From Halarcobacter sp. (GTDB lineage Bacteria > Campylobacterota > Campylobacteria > Campylobacterales > Arcobacteraceae): 64,000 nucleotides of DNA. The stretch lies in NCBI GenBank assembly GCA_030145305.1, contig JAQYVX010000004.1:186001-250000 (forward strand). The letters are read 5' to 3'. Within the stretch, counting starts at the first letter, position 1. Every line of letters starts with the position of its first letter. This document shows, one piece after another, positions 54,009 to 63,346 of the stretch. Under the pieces are notes generated by a model. The model had not been told where the DNA came from and did not search any database. It saw only the letters and a program-made list of their open reading frames with translations. Position numbers and translations under genes: made by a program.

Positions 54009-54698
54009 TTATTTTATTGTGAGTTTATATCCTATACCTTGAATATTTTCAATAAGTTCTGGATAAATTTTTTTACGAAGTTTATTAATAAACATTCTTA
54101 TGGCATCAGGAGTTGCACCATTTTCCATCCAAACATAGTTTTCAATTAAAGAAAAAGGAACAGGATGTTCTTGATGTTTTAAAAGAAGTTCTAATAAACG
54201 TTGTTCCTTTTTTGTTAAAGAAATTATTTCCTCTTTTAAAGTCAATTCTTTTGTATCAAAATTATACTTATAACCATTTAATAAATTTAATAATGTAAAT
54301 TCCTCTTTAAACGTATTCATTGCTAGCATCATTGATACAATTAGTTGTTTTTTATCAAATGGTTTTTTTAATACACTTTTACTTTTTAAATTAATTGCTT
54401 CAATCATATTTTCATCTGTATCATAAGCTGTTAAAAATATAATAGGAATATGAGGATCAAATTTACGTATTTCACTACTCATTCTTAAGCCAGTCATTTT
54501 TGCCATATGTATATCTGAAATAATCAAATCTATTTCTTTTTGTTGAAAAATTTCTAAACCTTCAATTCCATTTTTGGCAACAAAAACTTTATTTACGTAC
54601 TCTTCAATAGACTCTTCCAAAATATCTAACAAACCAATTTCATCTTCTACTATTAATATATTTTTATTCTTAAAAAGTTCTTTTACTTTCTCATACAT
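54009..54698 (-). CDS. OmpR-type response regulator of reductase copy 1
   Basis: 229 residues. Receiver with IVEDEIGL, phosphoacceptor Asp in LIISDIHMAKMTG and Lys in LKKPFDK; winged helix with LTKKEQRLLELLL and QGIGYKLTIK. It overlaps the kinase gene by 8 bases. The tandem AAGTATAA boxes before the torC-like gene and before its own kinase are candidate targets. Confidence 0.87.
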   Translation of the reverse strand: MYEKVKELFKNKNILIVEDEIGLLDILEESIEEYVNKVFVAKNGIEGLEIFQQKEIDLIISDIHMAKMTGLRMSSEIRKFDPHIPIIFLTAYDTDENMIEAINLKSKSVLKKPFDKKQLIVSMMLAMNTFKEEFTLLNLLNGYKYNFDTKELTLKEEIISLTKKEQRLLELLLKHQEHPVPFSLIENYVWMENGATPDAIRMFINKLRKKIYPELIENIQGIGYKLTIK

Positions 54699-56703
54699 TT
54701 GATTTTCCTATTTTAATTGTAAACTTTGTTGGCTTACTCAAATTCTCAAGTTTAAATTCTCCATTCATCTTATTTTCAATTAAAAGTTTACATAAATAAA
54801 GTCCGGTTCCTGTCCCTTGTTCCCCTTTTGTAGTAAAAAATGGCTCAAAGATTTTATTTTTATTTTCATTAGAAATACCAGATCCATTATCTTCTACACT
54901 TATAAGATAACAGCCATCTTTTTTTGAAAGCGCAATATTTATTTTTGCTTCATAAAGAAATTTATCTTTTAAAACTCGTACTAATTCATCTTTTGCATTT
55001 CCTATTAAGTTAATTAAAACTTGTTTTATATAAGAAGGATAACTTTCACAAGAATAGGAATTTTTTTCATCATATATAAATTTTAATTCTATTCCATTCA
55101 TCTGCATTTGAGGTGAAGTAATTAAGATTATTTCTTTAATAATCTTTACCAAATCAAATTTATCTTTTCCAAAGTCTTCTTTATAGAAATTTCTAAAAGC
55201 ATTTATTGTTTCATCCATCAATTCAATATTCCCTCTTGCCCTATTTAAATAGTTATTTACCTTTGGAAGATTTTGTTTTTCTATAATCTCTTCTGTATTA
55301 CTAATTAACATTAAAAGGGTACTTAAAGGCTGTCTCCATTGATGAGATATGGCACTAACCATTTCTCCTAAGGCTGCCATTTTACTATTTTGGATCAAAA
55401 TTTGTTCTTGTTCTACCTCTTTTTGTTCTAGCTCTCGTTCATGAGTTACATCATGAATAGTAACAATAGCCCCTTCTAATTCTTCTTGATAGTTATTAAG
55501 TAGTGGAGTTATTTGAACTCTATAAATTTTTTCTTCTTTTTCTAAAAGATAAGATTTCATTTTAAGAAGATTATTTTTTATATCTTGAAAACAAGAGATT
55601 TGATTTGAATTACTACATTTTAAAATATCTATAATTGAATCTAAAGGTTTATTATATAAACTTTTACTCTTTAAAGAAAAAACTTCCTCAAATACTTTAT
55701 TTATAAAGATTATTTTCCCTTCTTTATCTGTTAATAAAACACCCCAAGTTGGACTTTTTGCAAAATGTCCTAAAAGTAAATGTTTTTCATAAAGTTTCTT
55801 TTGTGTAATTGATAAATACAAAAATGTTCCCAGTCCAAAAATAAAAAGAACAAAAGCAGCAAGTAAATTCAAAAAAAGTTGATGATTTAAACTCTTATAA
55901 ATTTTATTCTCATCAAGTACAGATACAAAAAACCAGTCACTATTATCTAAAGTTTCATAAGTAAAAATATATAGTTTATTTTCTATTAGAATTCTTTTCT
56001 CACCAATTTCTTTATTAGAAAAAGTAGATAAAAACTCTTTTAGCTTTTTATCTTCAAAATCAATTCCTAAATTATTTGAAGGAGTAATTACCTCTGCATT
56101 TTTTGTCATCAAAAAAGCAAAGCCTTCATCAATAGAAAAAAGCTTTGATACCTCTTTTTGAACTAATTCAAGTTCTAAATCACTTGACATTACAGCTAGC
56201 AGTTGATTATTCTTATAAATAGGAGAAGCAATGCTTATATAAATTTTATCTTCAAATCCTGGTGAGCCAGAATAAGGCTTTGAAATTATTGTTTTTTTCT
56301 CTTCTACAGCTTCTTTATACCAAGATCTTTTCGTTGCAAAATAATCACTAGTATGATACCAATATTTTAGGCCAGAAATAAGATAATCATCTGGATACCC
56401 AATATAAACACTTTTAAAGCCTGCTCCTGAACTAATTGCAGTTGATAAAGCTTCTTTTATAGCAGCGAAGTCTTTCTTTCTATCTTTTTTAACTAGGTTT
56501 TCACCCATAGTTTCAACAATTCTTTTTAATCCAGCTAATCTTTCATCAAATTTTTCTTTATATGCATGAACTAATTTAATTTGATTATTTCTAATACTTT
56601 GAAGAAAATAAGCTTTATTTTCTGTATATGTAGAGTAAATTATAAAAAAATATAAAACAAAAAAAACAAGCGAAATAAGGATAAATATTTTGTTACGTTT
56701 CAT
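54691..56703 (-). CDS. dCache-PAS sensor histidine kinase of reductase copy 1
   Basis: 670 residues with the same plan as the kinase at 43133: TM1 (about 7-26), periplasmic double Cache, TM2 (about 275-298), PAS (about 310-430), then SHQWRQPL and DNGSGIS. The Cache pocket keeps KRSWYKEA and a late Asp in MSSDLELE, so the Arg-Trp-Tyr-Asp set of amino-acid or amine-binding dCache domains is complete. An amine-like ligand would fit an N-oxide reductase; the ligand is inference. Confidence 0.86.
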   Translation of the reverse strand: MKRNKIFILISLVFFVLYFFIIYSTYTENKAYFLQSIRNNQIKLVHAYKEKFDERLAGLKRIVETMGENLVKKDRKKDFAAIKEALSTAISSGAGFKSVYIGYPDDYLISGLKYWYHTSDYFATKRSWYKEAVEEKKTIISKPYSGSPGFEDKIYISIASPIYKNNQLLAVMSSDLELELVQKEVSKLFSIDEGFAFLMTKNAEVITPSNNLGIDFEDKKLKEFLSTFSNKEIGEKRILIENKLYIFTYETLDNSDWFFVSVLDENKIYKSLNHQLFLNLLAAFVLFIFGLGTFLYLSITQKKLYEKHLLLGHFAKSPTWGVLLTDKEGKIIFINKVFEEVFSLKSKSLYNKPLDSIIDILKCSNSNQISCFQDIKNNLLKMKSYLLEKEEKIYRVQITPLLNNYQEELEGAIVTIHDVTHERELEQKEVEQEQILIQNSKMAALGEMVSAISHQWRQPLSTLLMLISNTEEIIEKQNLPKVNNYLNRARGNIELMDETINAFRNFYKEDFGKDKFDLVKIIKEIILITSPQMQMNGIELKFIYDEKNSYSCESYPSYIKQVLINLIGNAKDELVRVLKDKFLYEAKINIALSKKDGCYLISVEDNGSGISNENKNKIFEPFFTTKGEQGTGTGLYLCKLLIENKMNGEFKLENLSKPTKFTIKIGKSNV

Positions 56704-56746
56704 ATAATTTTGCCTTTTATCATTCTTCTAATTTATAATATCACCC

Positions 56747-56765
56747 AAGTATAACTAAAGTATAA
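56747..56765 (-). promoter_or_regulatory. Tandem AAGTATAA operator before kinase gene
   Basis: AAGTATAA at 56747-56754 and 56758-56765, period 11 bp, identical in core to the box at 53967-53985. It lies 44-62 bases upstream of the kinase start, which fits autoregulation. Confidence 0.5.
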
Positions 56766-56804
56766 ATATTTTTTTAATTACATTATCTTACTTAAATTAT
56801 TACT

Positions 56805-58484
56805 TTATTCACCTATTTTAGAATCTTTACTGTTTTCTAATTTTATTGTAAAACAAGCTCCCTCTTTAGTATTTTTAACCTTTAAAAAACCATCCATATT
56901 TCTTTCAATTATTTGTTTAGACATATAAAGACCAATTCCTGTTCCTTGTTTCGCATGCTTTGTAGTAAAATATGGTTCGAAAATTCTATCTAAGTATTTT
57001 GTTTCTATTCCACCTGCATTATCTTTAATATGAATTACCGTATATTTTTTACCTATTTTTGTATCAATTTGAATACATGGATTTTCAATATTTCTTTGAA
57101 TTAGTACATCTTTTGCATTAGATAAAATATTTAAAATAGCTTGTGAAAATTCATTTGGATAACCAAAAACTAGAACCTCTTTTTCACACTTACTTTTATA
57201 TTTAATATTATTATGTTTTAAAGATGATTGCAAAATTCCTATTGCTTTACTACATGCTTTTGAAATATCAAAATTTACTTTAGTTTTAGAAGGCTTAAAA
57301 AAACTTTGAAAATCACTTATAGTGTTTGACATATAACTTGTGATTTCATTACACTCTAAAACACTATTTTCAATAAACTCATCATCAAAATCGCCAAACT
57401 TATATCGGGTTTCAACATTCATTAAAATTGCATTTAATTCACTTAAAGGTTGTCTCCATTGATGAGCAATATTTCCTATCATTTCACCCATGGAAGCTAG
57501 TTTTGATTGTTGAATTAAAAGTTTATCTTGTTCTACTCTTTTATTTATCTCTTCTTGAATTTTATTTTCTAAATCATCAACCATTTCATTTATTACTGTT
57601 TTTAATAAATTTAACTCTTTAGATTTTGCATTAGTAACAATTCTTTTATCTAAATTACCTTGTTTTAATTCTGCTAACATTTTAGTTGCAGATTCGATTA
57701 GTTCTAAGTCATTATTTAAAGCTTCTTTAGCTTCATCCATCTCTTTATTTATTATTCTTGCCATATCCCCTAGTTCATCACCACTATCTAAGACAATTCT
57801 TATTTCATCTTCAATATTTTTATCTCTTAAAAAATTGAAAAATTTAATATGTCCTATTTTTAATTGTTCAATTGATTTTGCAATTTTTACAATTACAACC
57901 CATCCCCAAGTAAGAATAAAAATTCCTAAGACTAAAGAGACTAAAATTATAATAAGCCTGCTTGTTGTTATATTTTTCCTAGCTTGTGTAAAAGTATTTG
58001 ATGATTTTTCTAACTTTCTTGATTGCTTATTTAATAATTCTTTAACAAGAATGAGAAACTGTTCTTTCTCATCTTTACTAACATTAATATAAGCTCCCTC
58101 TTCAAAGCCTTTTTTCATATATTCACTTGTCACCTTGTGCTTATTTTTATAAATAAGCCATTCATCCTTAATATTTTTTTCTTCTTTGGCAAATTTTTTA
58201 TCTAAAGTTTTTAAAATATTTTTTAATTTAATATCAATTTCATCCCGAATATTATCATTAGGAGCAATTACTAAGGATAAGGACAATTCTCTTAAATGAT
58301 ATATTGGAGCAATTAATTCTTGCTGTATTTTTTGAACTTCTGCTGAATCTTTGAATACATTATCAACACTCTTAAGTCCTAATTTACTAATATCAATCGC
58401 CATAAAAACATTAATAATTAAAGCAATAGTACCAACAATACCTAAAAGGATAAACTTTGTTCTAATTTTAAACTGTCTATTCAT
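56805..58484 (-). CDS. Sensor histidine kinase of the SBP-linked system (reductase copy 2)
   Basis: 559 residues. TM1 is at about 12-30 and TM2 at about 180-200, enclosing a mainly helical periplasmic domain of the four-helix-bundle type rather than Cache. A HAMP-like/coiled region leads to AHQWRQPLSEL and an ATPase with DNAGGIE. It overlaps the binding-protein gene by 8 bases. A four-helix sensor paired with a periplasmic binding protein recalls TorS with TorT, although the binding protein is of a different fold family. Confidence 0.85.
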   Translation of the reverse strand: MNRQFKIRTKFILLGIVGTIALIINVFMAIDISKLGLKSVDNVFKDSAEVQKIQQELIAPIYHLRELSLSLVIAPNDNIRDEIDIKLKNILKTLDKKFAKEEKNIKDEWLIYKNKHKVTSEYMKKGFEEGAYINVSKDEKEQFLILVKELLNKQSRKLEKSSNTFTQARKNITTSRLIIILVSLVLGIFILTWGWVVIVKIAKSIEQLKIGHIKFFNFLRDKNIEDEIRIVLDSGDELGDMARIINKEMDEAKEALNNDLELIESATKMLAELKQGNLDKRIVTNAKSKELNLLKTVINEMVDDLENKIQEEINKRVEQDKLLIQQSKLASMGEMIGNIAHQWRQPLSELNAILMNVETRYKFGDFDDEFIENSVLECNEITSYMSNTISDFQSFFKPSKTKVNFDISKACSKAIGILQSSLKHNNIKYKSKCEKEVLVFGYPNEFSQAILNILSNAKDVLIQRNIENPCIQIDTKIGKKYTVIHIKDNAGGIETKYLDRIFEPYFTTKHAKQGTGIGLYMSKQIIERNMDGFLKVKNTKEGACFTIKLENSKDSKIGE

Positions 58485-60129
58485 TCATAAGCCTTTGCAA
58501 AACAGGTAGTTTTCTCTCTTTTGGATATTCATCTTTTCTAATTGAATAATGATATGGAGTAATTTTAGTATTCCACAAAGGCATCACTAAAACTTGAGAT
58601 GGAGTATAATCAACTTCTTTATTTATTGCTAAAACAATATTTGGAGAAGGGACAGAAAGAGTGTATGCTTTTTCATAAACTCTATGAATTATTTTATCAA
58701 CAACATCTAAAAATTCATCACTATTGAACTTCACTTCTGAATATTCTTCTATTAAAGAAGATAAATATTCATCTTTATCAATAGCTGACCAAATATTATT
58801 TATTCTATAATGAAAAAATACAGTCCAAGGATTATTACTTGACCAAGATTCCGTTCCTAAAGTAATCATATCCCATTTCTTTGCTTTTTTTATATTAGAA
58901 AAAAGTTGAGAGAACAACTCTTTTTCATTTTTAGTAATAGTAAAATGTAATTTCACTCCATACTGTAATAATTGAAACTCTATTCCTTTCCATAAAAACA
59001 TATATCTATCCATTGTATATACGTTCAATTCTAAACCATTGAGTATTGATTTTAAATATTTTTTTGGATCTTTTCTTTCTTTTAACATTTTTTCATGATG
59101 AGTTAGCAAATCTTTTGTAGCAAGATTCACTGAATAGTAGTTTGAATTAGCTGCCGTTGGAGATTTTTGCCCTTCTCCTTTATATACAAACCTCAAAAGT
59201 TTTTCTTGATTAATAGCTTCATTTAGAGCAATCCTAATTTTATTGTCTTTAAGAGGAGTCTCTTTTTTTAATAAATTAAATAATATCGAAATATTATATT
59301 TAGATTTTGAAGTAACTAGTTTGGCATAAGGAGATAAAATAGTCTCAATTTTTTTATTAAAAGGTATTGGAGAAATATCCAATCCTCCTTCTTTTTTTAA
59401 TGCCATTTCTAATACTTCTTTATTTGATAATTCAGTATAAATTGTAATTTTTTCAATATAAGGCTTGTTTTTTTCATAATAATAAGGATTTGCTCTAATT
59501 TTTATTATTGGTGTTTGCTCTCTACCTGTTGCATATCCTTCTTCTAAAATATAAGGACCAAGTCCATATTTTCCAGGTTCTAAAGTATTTACAGCAGTAT
59601 CAATATTACCTATTCCCCATCCAAATTTTTTTAAATATTTAGTGGAAAAGAAATTAAATCTTGTTAATCTATCTAAGAATAATTCATAAGGTCTATTTAG
59701 AATAAACTTGATTTTATATTTTGAAAGTTTTTCAATTTTTTCTAATCTATGCCTGAGTGACTTATAAAGAAGAGAACCTTTCATAAATTCATCAAAATTT
59801 GCAAGAATAGAATCAGCATCAAAATCTGTACCATCTTGGAATTTTACATTTTTTCTTAATGTAAATATATATTCCAATTTACCTACTCTTTCTAATTTAA
59901 TTGCTAGCATAAATTCCCAACCATTTTTATTATCAGATGAACGAATAAGTGTTCCATTTATAAGTTTTGATAAATATAAATAAGGCATAGTTGGAATAAA
60001 GACTTTTATATGAGAACCCTTAATTTGTTTACTTAGAGATATTTTATTTGAATCATCTTCTCTATATTTTGTTTCACTAAATAAAAAAGAAGTAAATAAA
60101 AATAAAAATAAAAGAGTTTTTTTAGTCAT
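58477..60129 (-). CDS. Family 5 solute-binding protein, probable periplasmic co-sensor
   Basis: 550 residues with a signal peptide (MTKKTLLFLFLFTSFLFS). SBP_bac_5 features are visible: YIFTLRKNVKFQDGTDFDADS, NRPYELFLDRL and KIRIALNEAINQEKLLRFVYKGEG. Such proteins normally bind peptides, nickel or opines for an ABC importer, but no permease or ATPase gene is adjacent. The gene overlaps the response regulator (8 bases) upstream and the kinase (8 bases) downstream. This strongly suggests a sensory role: ligand-bound protein reports to the kinase. The ligand is unknown. Confidence 0.83.
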   Translation of the reverse strand: MTKKTLLFLFLFTSFLFSETKYREDDSNKISLSKQIKGSHIKVFIPTMPYLYLSKLINGTLIRSSDNKNGWEFMLAIKLERVGKLEYIFTLRKNVKFQDGTDFDADSILANFDEFMKGSLLYKSLRHRLEKIEKLSKYKIKFILNRPYELFLDRLTRFNFFSTKYLKKFGWGIGNIDTAVNTLEPGKYGLGPYILEEGYATGREQTPIIKIRANPYYYEKNKPYIEKITIYTELSNKEVLEMALKKEGGLDISPIPFNKKIETILSPYAKLVTSKSKYNISILFNLLKKETPLKDNKIRIALNEAINQEKLLRFVYKGEGQKSPTAANSNYYSVNLATKDLLTHHEKMLKERKDPKKYLKSILNGLELNVYTMDRYMFLWKGIEFQLLQYGVKLHFTITKNEKELFSQLFSNIKKAKKWDMITLGTESWSSNNPWTVFFHYRINNIWSAIDKDEYLSSLIEEYSEVKFNSDEFLDVVDKIIHRVYEKAYTLSVPSPNIVLAINKEVDYTPSQVLVMPLWNTKITPYHYSIRKDEYPKERKLPVLQRLMNE

Positions 60130-60781
60130 TATTTAACCTATAGCCAACTCCTGATAAATTAATAATAAGACTTGTAGGTAATTTCTTTCTTAAGCTACTT
60201 ACAACTGAACGAATTGCATTATCAGTCATAATACTATCGCCCCAGATATTTTCTTGAAGTTCTTCATAATTTACAATTCTATGTTTATTTTTATACAAGA
60301 TTTCTAAAAACATATATTCTTTTTTATTTAGTTTTACATCTTCGTCTTTATATGTTAGAACTTTATTATCCAAATCAAAAGTGTAACCATTTACAAGTGA
60401 ACACACTGCAGAATTCTTTTGATGAATTTTATCTACACATTTATGTAAAGTGCTTAACAAGTCTTTTAAAGTTAGTGGTTTTACAATATAATTTTCTAAG
60501 TGGAGTTTAACCGCATCAAGAAGATATTTTTTTTCTGTATGCGCAGTTATCATTACAATAGGAGTATCGAAATCAATTTCTCTAATTTTTTTTATCATTT
60601 CAATACCATTAACAATGGGCATTAAAATATCACAAAGAATTACATCTGGTGATTTTTCTTTGTATACATCATAGCCTTCTTTCCCATTTTCTGCTATATA
60701 AATATTTTTTACATAATACTTAAGTGTATCAGCCGTTCTTTCCCTAATATGCTTCTCATCTTCCACATAAAGAACTGACAA
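60122..60781 (-). CDS. OmpR-type response regulator of the SBP-linked system
   Basis: 219 residues from TTG 60781. Receiver with YVEDEKH, phosphoacceptor Asp in VILCDILMPIVNG and Lys in IVKPLT; winged helix with LNKKEYMFLEILY and SGVGYRLNND. The start is doubtful: no binding site precedes TTG 60781. The frame stays open upstream to a good AAAGGAGAG at 60826-60818 without an ATG, GTG or TTG placed for it; ATA 60814 or ATT 60817 would be needed. The extension (ETSGLEKIKEL) resembles normal receiver N termini. Confidence 0.85.
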   Translation of the reverse strand: MSVLYVEDEKHIRERTADTLKYYVKNIYIAENGKEGYDVYKEKSPDVILCDILMPIVNGIEMIKKIREIDFDTPIVMITAHTEKKYLLDAVKLHLENYIVKPLTLKDLLSTLHKCVDKIHQKNSAVCSLVNGYTFDLDNKVLTYKDEDVKLNKKEYMFLEILYKNKHRIVNYEELQENIWGDSIMTDNAIRSVVSSLRKKLPTSLIINLSGVGYRLNND

Positions 60782-60867
60782 TTCTTTTATTTTTTCTAAT
60801 CCTGATGTTTCTATAATCTCTCCTTTAACAAATAATTATTATAGGCAATGGCATCAAAATATATAAT

Positions 60868-60896
60868 AAAAGACTCTAGTTAAACTAGAGTCTTTT
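60868..60896 (-). terminator. Terminator of reductase copy 2
   Basis: AAAAGACTCTAGT (60868-60880), three-base loop, ACTAGAGTCTTTT (60884-60896): a 13-bp stem with a T-rich 3' side on the minus strand, directly after the reductase stop. Confidence 0.8.
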
Positions 60897-60901
60897 ATAT
60901 T

Positions 60902-63346
60902 TTAAACAATCTCTGGTTTAGAGAATACAGTTACAGGAGGAACTTTTCCTGTAAATTTTTCAAAGTTTACAATTGTTGTATGAGCAATATTTCCTTGTGC
61001 AAGTCTAGATGTACCCTTATCTAAGGTTAATACGTTTACATCTCCATGAACACAAATGTTACCATGACCTTCAACTTCTTTTGGATCATACCAACCACCT
61101 TCGCAAATTAGTACAGTTTGTTCTCTTATATCATCTGTAACTATTGCACCAGCTAATATTTTACCTCTTTTACTAGAAACAAGAACTATATCACCATCTT
61201 TTACACCTTTTTTCTTAGCATCTTTTGGGTGAATATAAATAGGTTCTCTTCCTTTTACCTCATAAACATTTCTTAAAATTGTATTATTAAGTTGTGAATG
61301 AAGTCTAAATTTTGGGTGAGGAGATACTAAATGGAATGGATATTCTTTTGTACTATTCCCTAAGTATTCTGCTGGTTCATACCAAGCAGGATGTCCTAAA
61401 CAATCATCATATTTATAAGAAGCAATTTTTCTTGAGAAAATTTCTATTCTTCCTGAAGGTGTACCAAGAGGGTTTTCTAAAGGATCTTCAACAAAATCTT
61501 CCATATAATTATAAGTATCACCTTGAGAAGATATTTCTTTAAACTCTACATAACCTTTTTTCCAAAACTCTTCAAAAGAAGGAAGTTTTATATTTTTAGC
61601 TTTTGCTTGTTTAATTGAAGTTTCATAAAAATGTTTTACCCAACCTAATTGGTCTTTACCTTCAGTAAACTCATTTTCTCTTCCAAATTTCTTTGAAATA
61701 TCTCTAAAAATGTCATAATCACTTTTTGATTCTGCAACAGGTTCAATACCTTTTTTTATAGCTACGATTCCTGCTGCACTTTTACTTCCAATAGCAACAA
61801 TATCATCTCTTTCAATCTCTGTTGTTGCAGGAAGTATAATATCTGCCATTCTTGAACTTGCTGTCCAGAAAGGATCTTGATTAATTATTACCTCAGGTTT
61901 TTCCCAAGCTTTTACCATTTTATTTCTATCTTGTTGTTGATGCATAGGATTTCCACCTGCCCAATAAATTAATTTAATATCAGCAAATTCAACTTCTTCA
62001 CCATTAAATTCAATTTTCTTTCCAGGATTTAATAACATATCAGAAACTTTTGCCACAGGAATTGCTTTATTAGAAAATGAAGTATTATATGAACCTGTTC
62101 CTAAAGATTTTGCTTTTCCTGCTGTAATTCCTGGTAAACCAGGTGAATTATATAAAGTAGCACCATTATTAGAATATTGATAAGAAGAACCAAATCCTCC
62201 ACCATTTGTACCAATTTGACCCAACATTGCAGCTAAAGTATAAACAATCCAATGTGTTTGTTCTCCATGATCTCCTCTTTGTAAGGCCCATCCTATCATT
62301 AACATTGTTTTTCCAGAAACCATTGTTTTAGCAAGATCAATAATTTCACTTTCTTTAATACCAGTAATTTTTGAAGCCCATTTAGGAGTTTTATCTATCT
62401 TATCGTCTTTACCAATTAGATAATCACTAAACTCTTTAAATCCAACTGTATATCTTTTTAAGAATTTTTTATTATGAAGATTATTTTTATATAAATAATT
62501 TGCTATTCCTATAAATAATGCAACATCAGTATTAGGTACAATTTGAATATTTTTTGCATCAAAATATTTTGAAGTATCAGTAATTTGAGGATCAATTGAA
62601 ATTATATTCATTTTTCTTTTTTTTGAAGCTTCTCTAATTTTTTCATATTTTTCATAAGCTTTATGAGCAGGAGCATTCCAATCTATTGCACAAGTATTTA
62701 CCATATCATTACCAATTAGTATGATATTATCAGTATGCTTAGCAATTAAATCCAAAGAAGTATGTCTATGGTGATGATTTGTACCAATAACATAAGGAGC
62801 AATTACATTTACAGCACCAGTAGAATAAGTACCTTTTGAATCAACAAAACTTACACCACAAGTATTTAACATTCTTTTAAGAAGTGTTTGTGGATTATTT
62901 AATTTACCAACACCAAACCAGCCATAACTACCTGCATAAATTGAATCCTCACCATAATTCTTTTGAACTCTTGTTAATTCTTCATATATTATTTGATTTG
63001 CTTCTTCCCAAGAAACTCTTACAAATTTTTCTTTCCCTCTTTTTGTTCTATCACTATTATGTCTATTCTTTAAAAAACCTTCTCTTATATATGGATATTC
63101 AACTCTTGTTTGATTATATGTTCTACTTTTTAAAGCTTTTTCCATAAGTGATGGTTTAGCATCAACATCTAAAGGTTTACTATCTGTAATAATTCCATTT
63201 TTAATAGTAACAACACTAGTTCCCCAGTGCGTAGCTGAAACAACTTTTTTACTCTTTTCTAATAATGACATATTAGCACCTAATAATGGAGCTGATAAAC
63301 CTAAAATCCCTGTTGCTTTTATAAAATTTCTTCTAGAATTTTTCAT
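60902..63346 (-). CDS. Mo-bis-MGD S-/N-oxide reductase, copy 2
   Basis: A paralogue of copy 1, 814 residues, with twin-arginine signal (SRRNFIKAT) and Mo-ligand Ser in GTYSTGAVNV. GSYGW with the DMSO/biotin-sulfoxide-type Tyr is kept. After the Ser loop copy 1 has VYEQQTSWPL while copy 2 has NHHHRHTSLDL, so the substrate funnel differs and so probably does the substrate. It overlaps the cytochrome gene by 4 bases and lies next to the SBP-linked sensory trio. Confidence 0.87.
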   Translation of the reverse strand: MKNSRRNFIKATGILGLSAPLLGANMSLLEKSKKVVSATHWGTSVVTIKNGIITDSKPLDVDAKPSLMEKALKSRTYNQTRVEYPYIREGFLKNRHNSDRTKRGKEKFVRVSWEEANQIIYEELTRVQKNYGEDSIYAGSYGWFGVGKLNNPQTLLKRMLNTCGVSFVDSKGTYSTGAVNVIAPYVIGTNHHHRHTSLDLIAKHTDNIILIGNDMVNTCAIDWNAPAHKAYEKYEKIREASKKRKMNIISIDPQITDTSKYFDAKNIQIVPNTDVALFIGIANYLYKNNLHNKKFLKRYTVGFKEFSDYLIGKDDKIDKTPKWASKITGIKESEIIDLAKTMVSGKTMLMIGWALQRGDHGEQTHWIVYTLAAMLGQIGTNGGGFGSSYQYSNNGATLYNSPGLPGITAGKAKSLGTGSYNTSFSNKAIPVAKVSDMLLNPGKKIEFNGEEVEFADIKLIYWAGGNPMHQQQDRNKMVKAWEKPEVIINQDPFWTASSRMADIILPATTEIERDDIVAIGSKSAAGIVAIKKGIEPVAESKSDYDIFRDISKKFGRENEFTEGKDQLGWVKHFYETSIKQAKAKNIKLPSFEEFWKKGYVEFKEISSQGDTYNYMEDFVEDPLENPLGTPSGRIEIFSRKIASYKYDDCLGHPAWYEPAEYLGNSTKEYPFHLVSPHPKFRLHSQLNNTILRNVYEVKGREPIYIHPKDAKKKGVKDGDIVLVSSKRGKILAGAIVTDDIREQTVLICEGGWYDPKEVEGHGNICVHGDVNVLTLDKGTSRLAQGNIAHTTIVNFEKFTGKVPPVTVFSKPEIV

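Noticed and set aside
58477-60129. Binding protein as part of an oligopeptide or nickel ABC importer
   Set aside because: No permease or ATPase gene is adjacent and the gene overlaps a response regulator and a kinase on its two sides.
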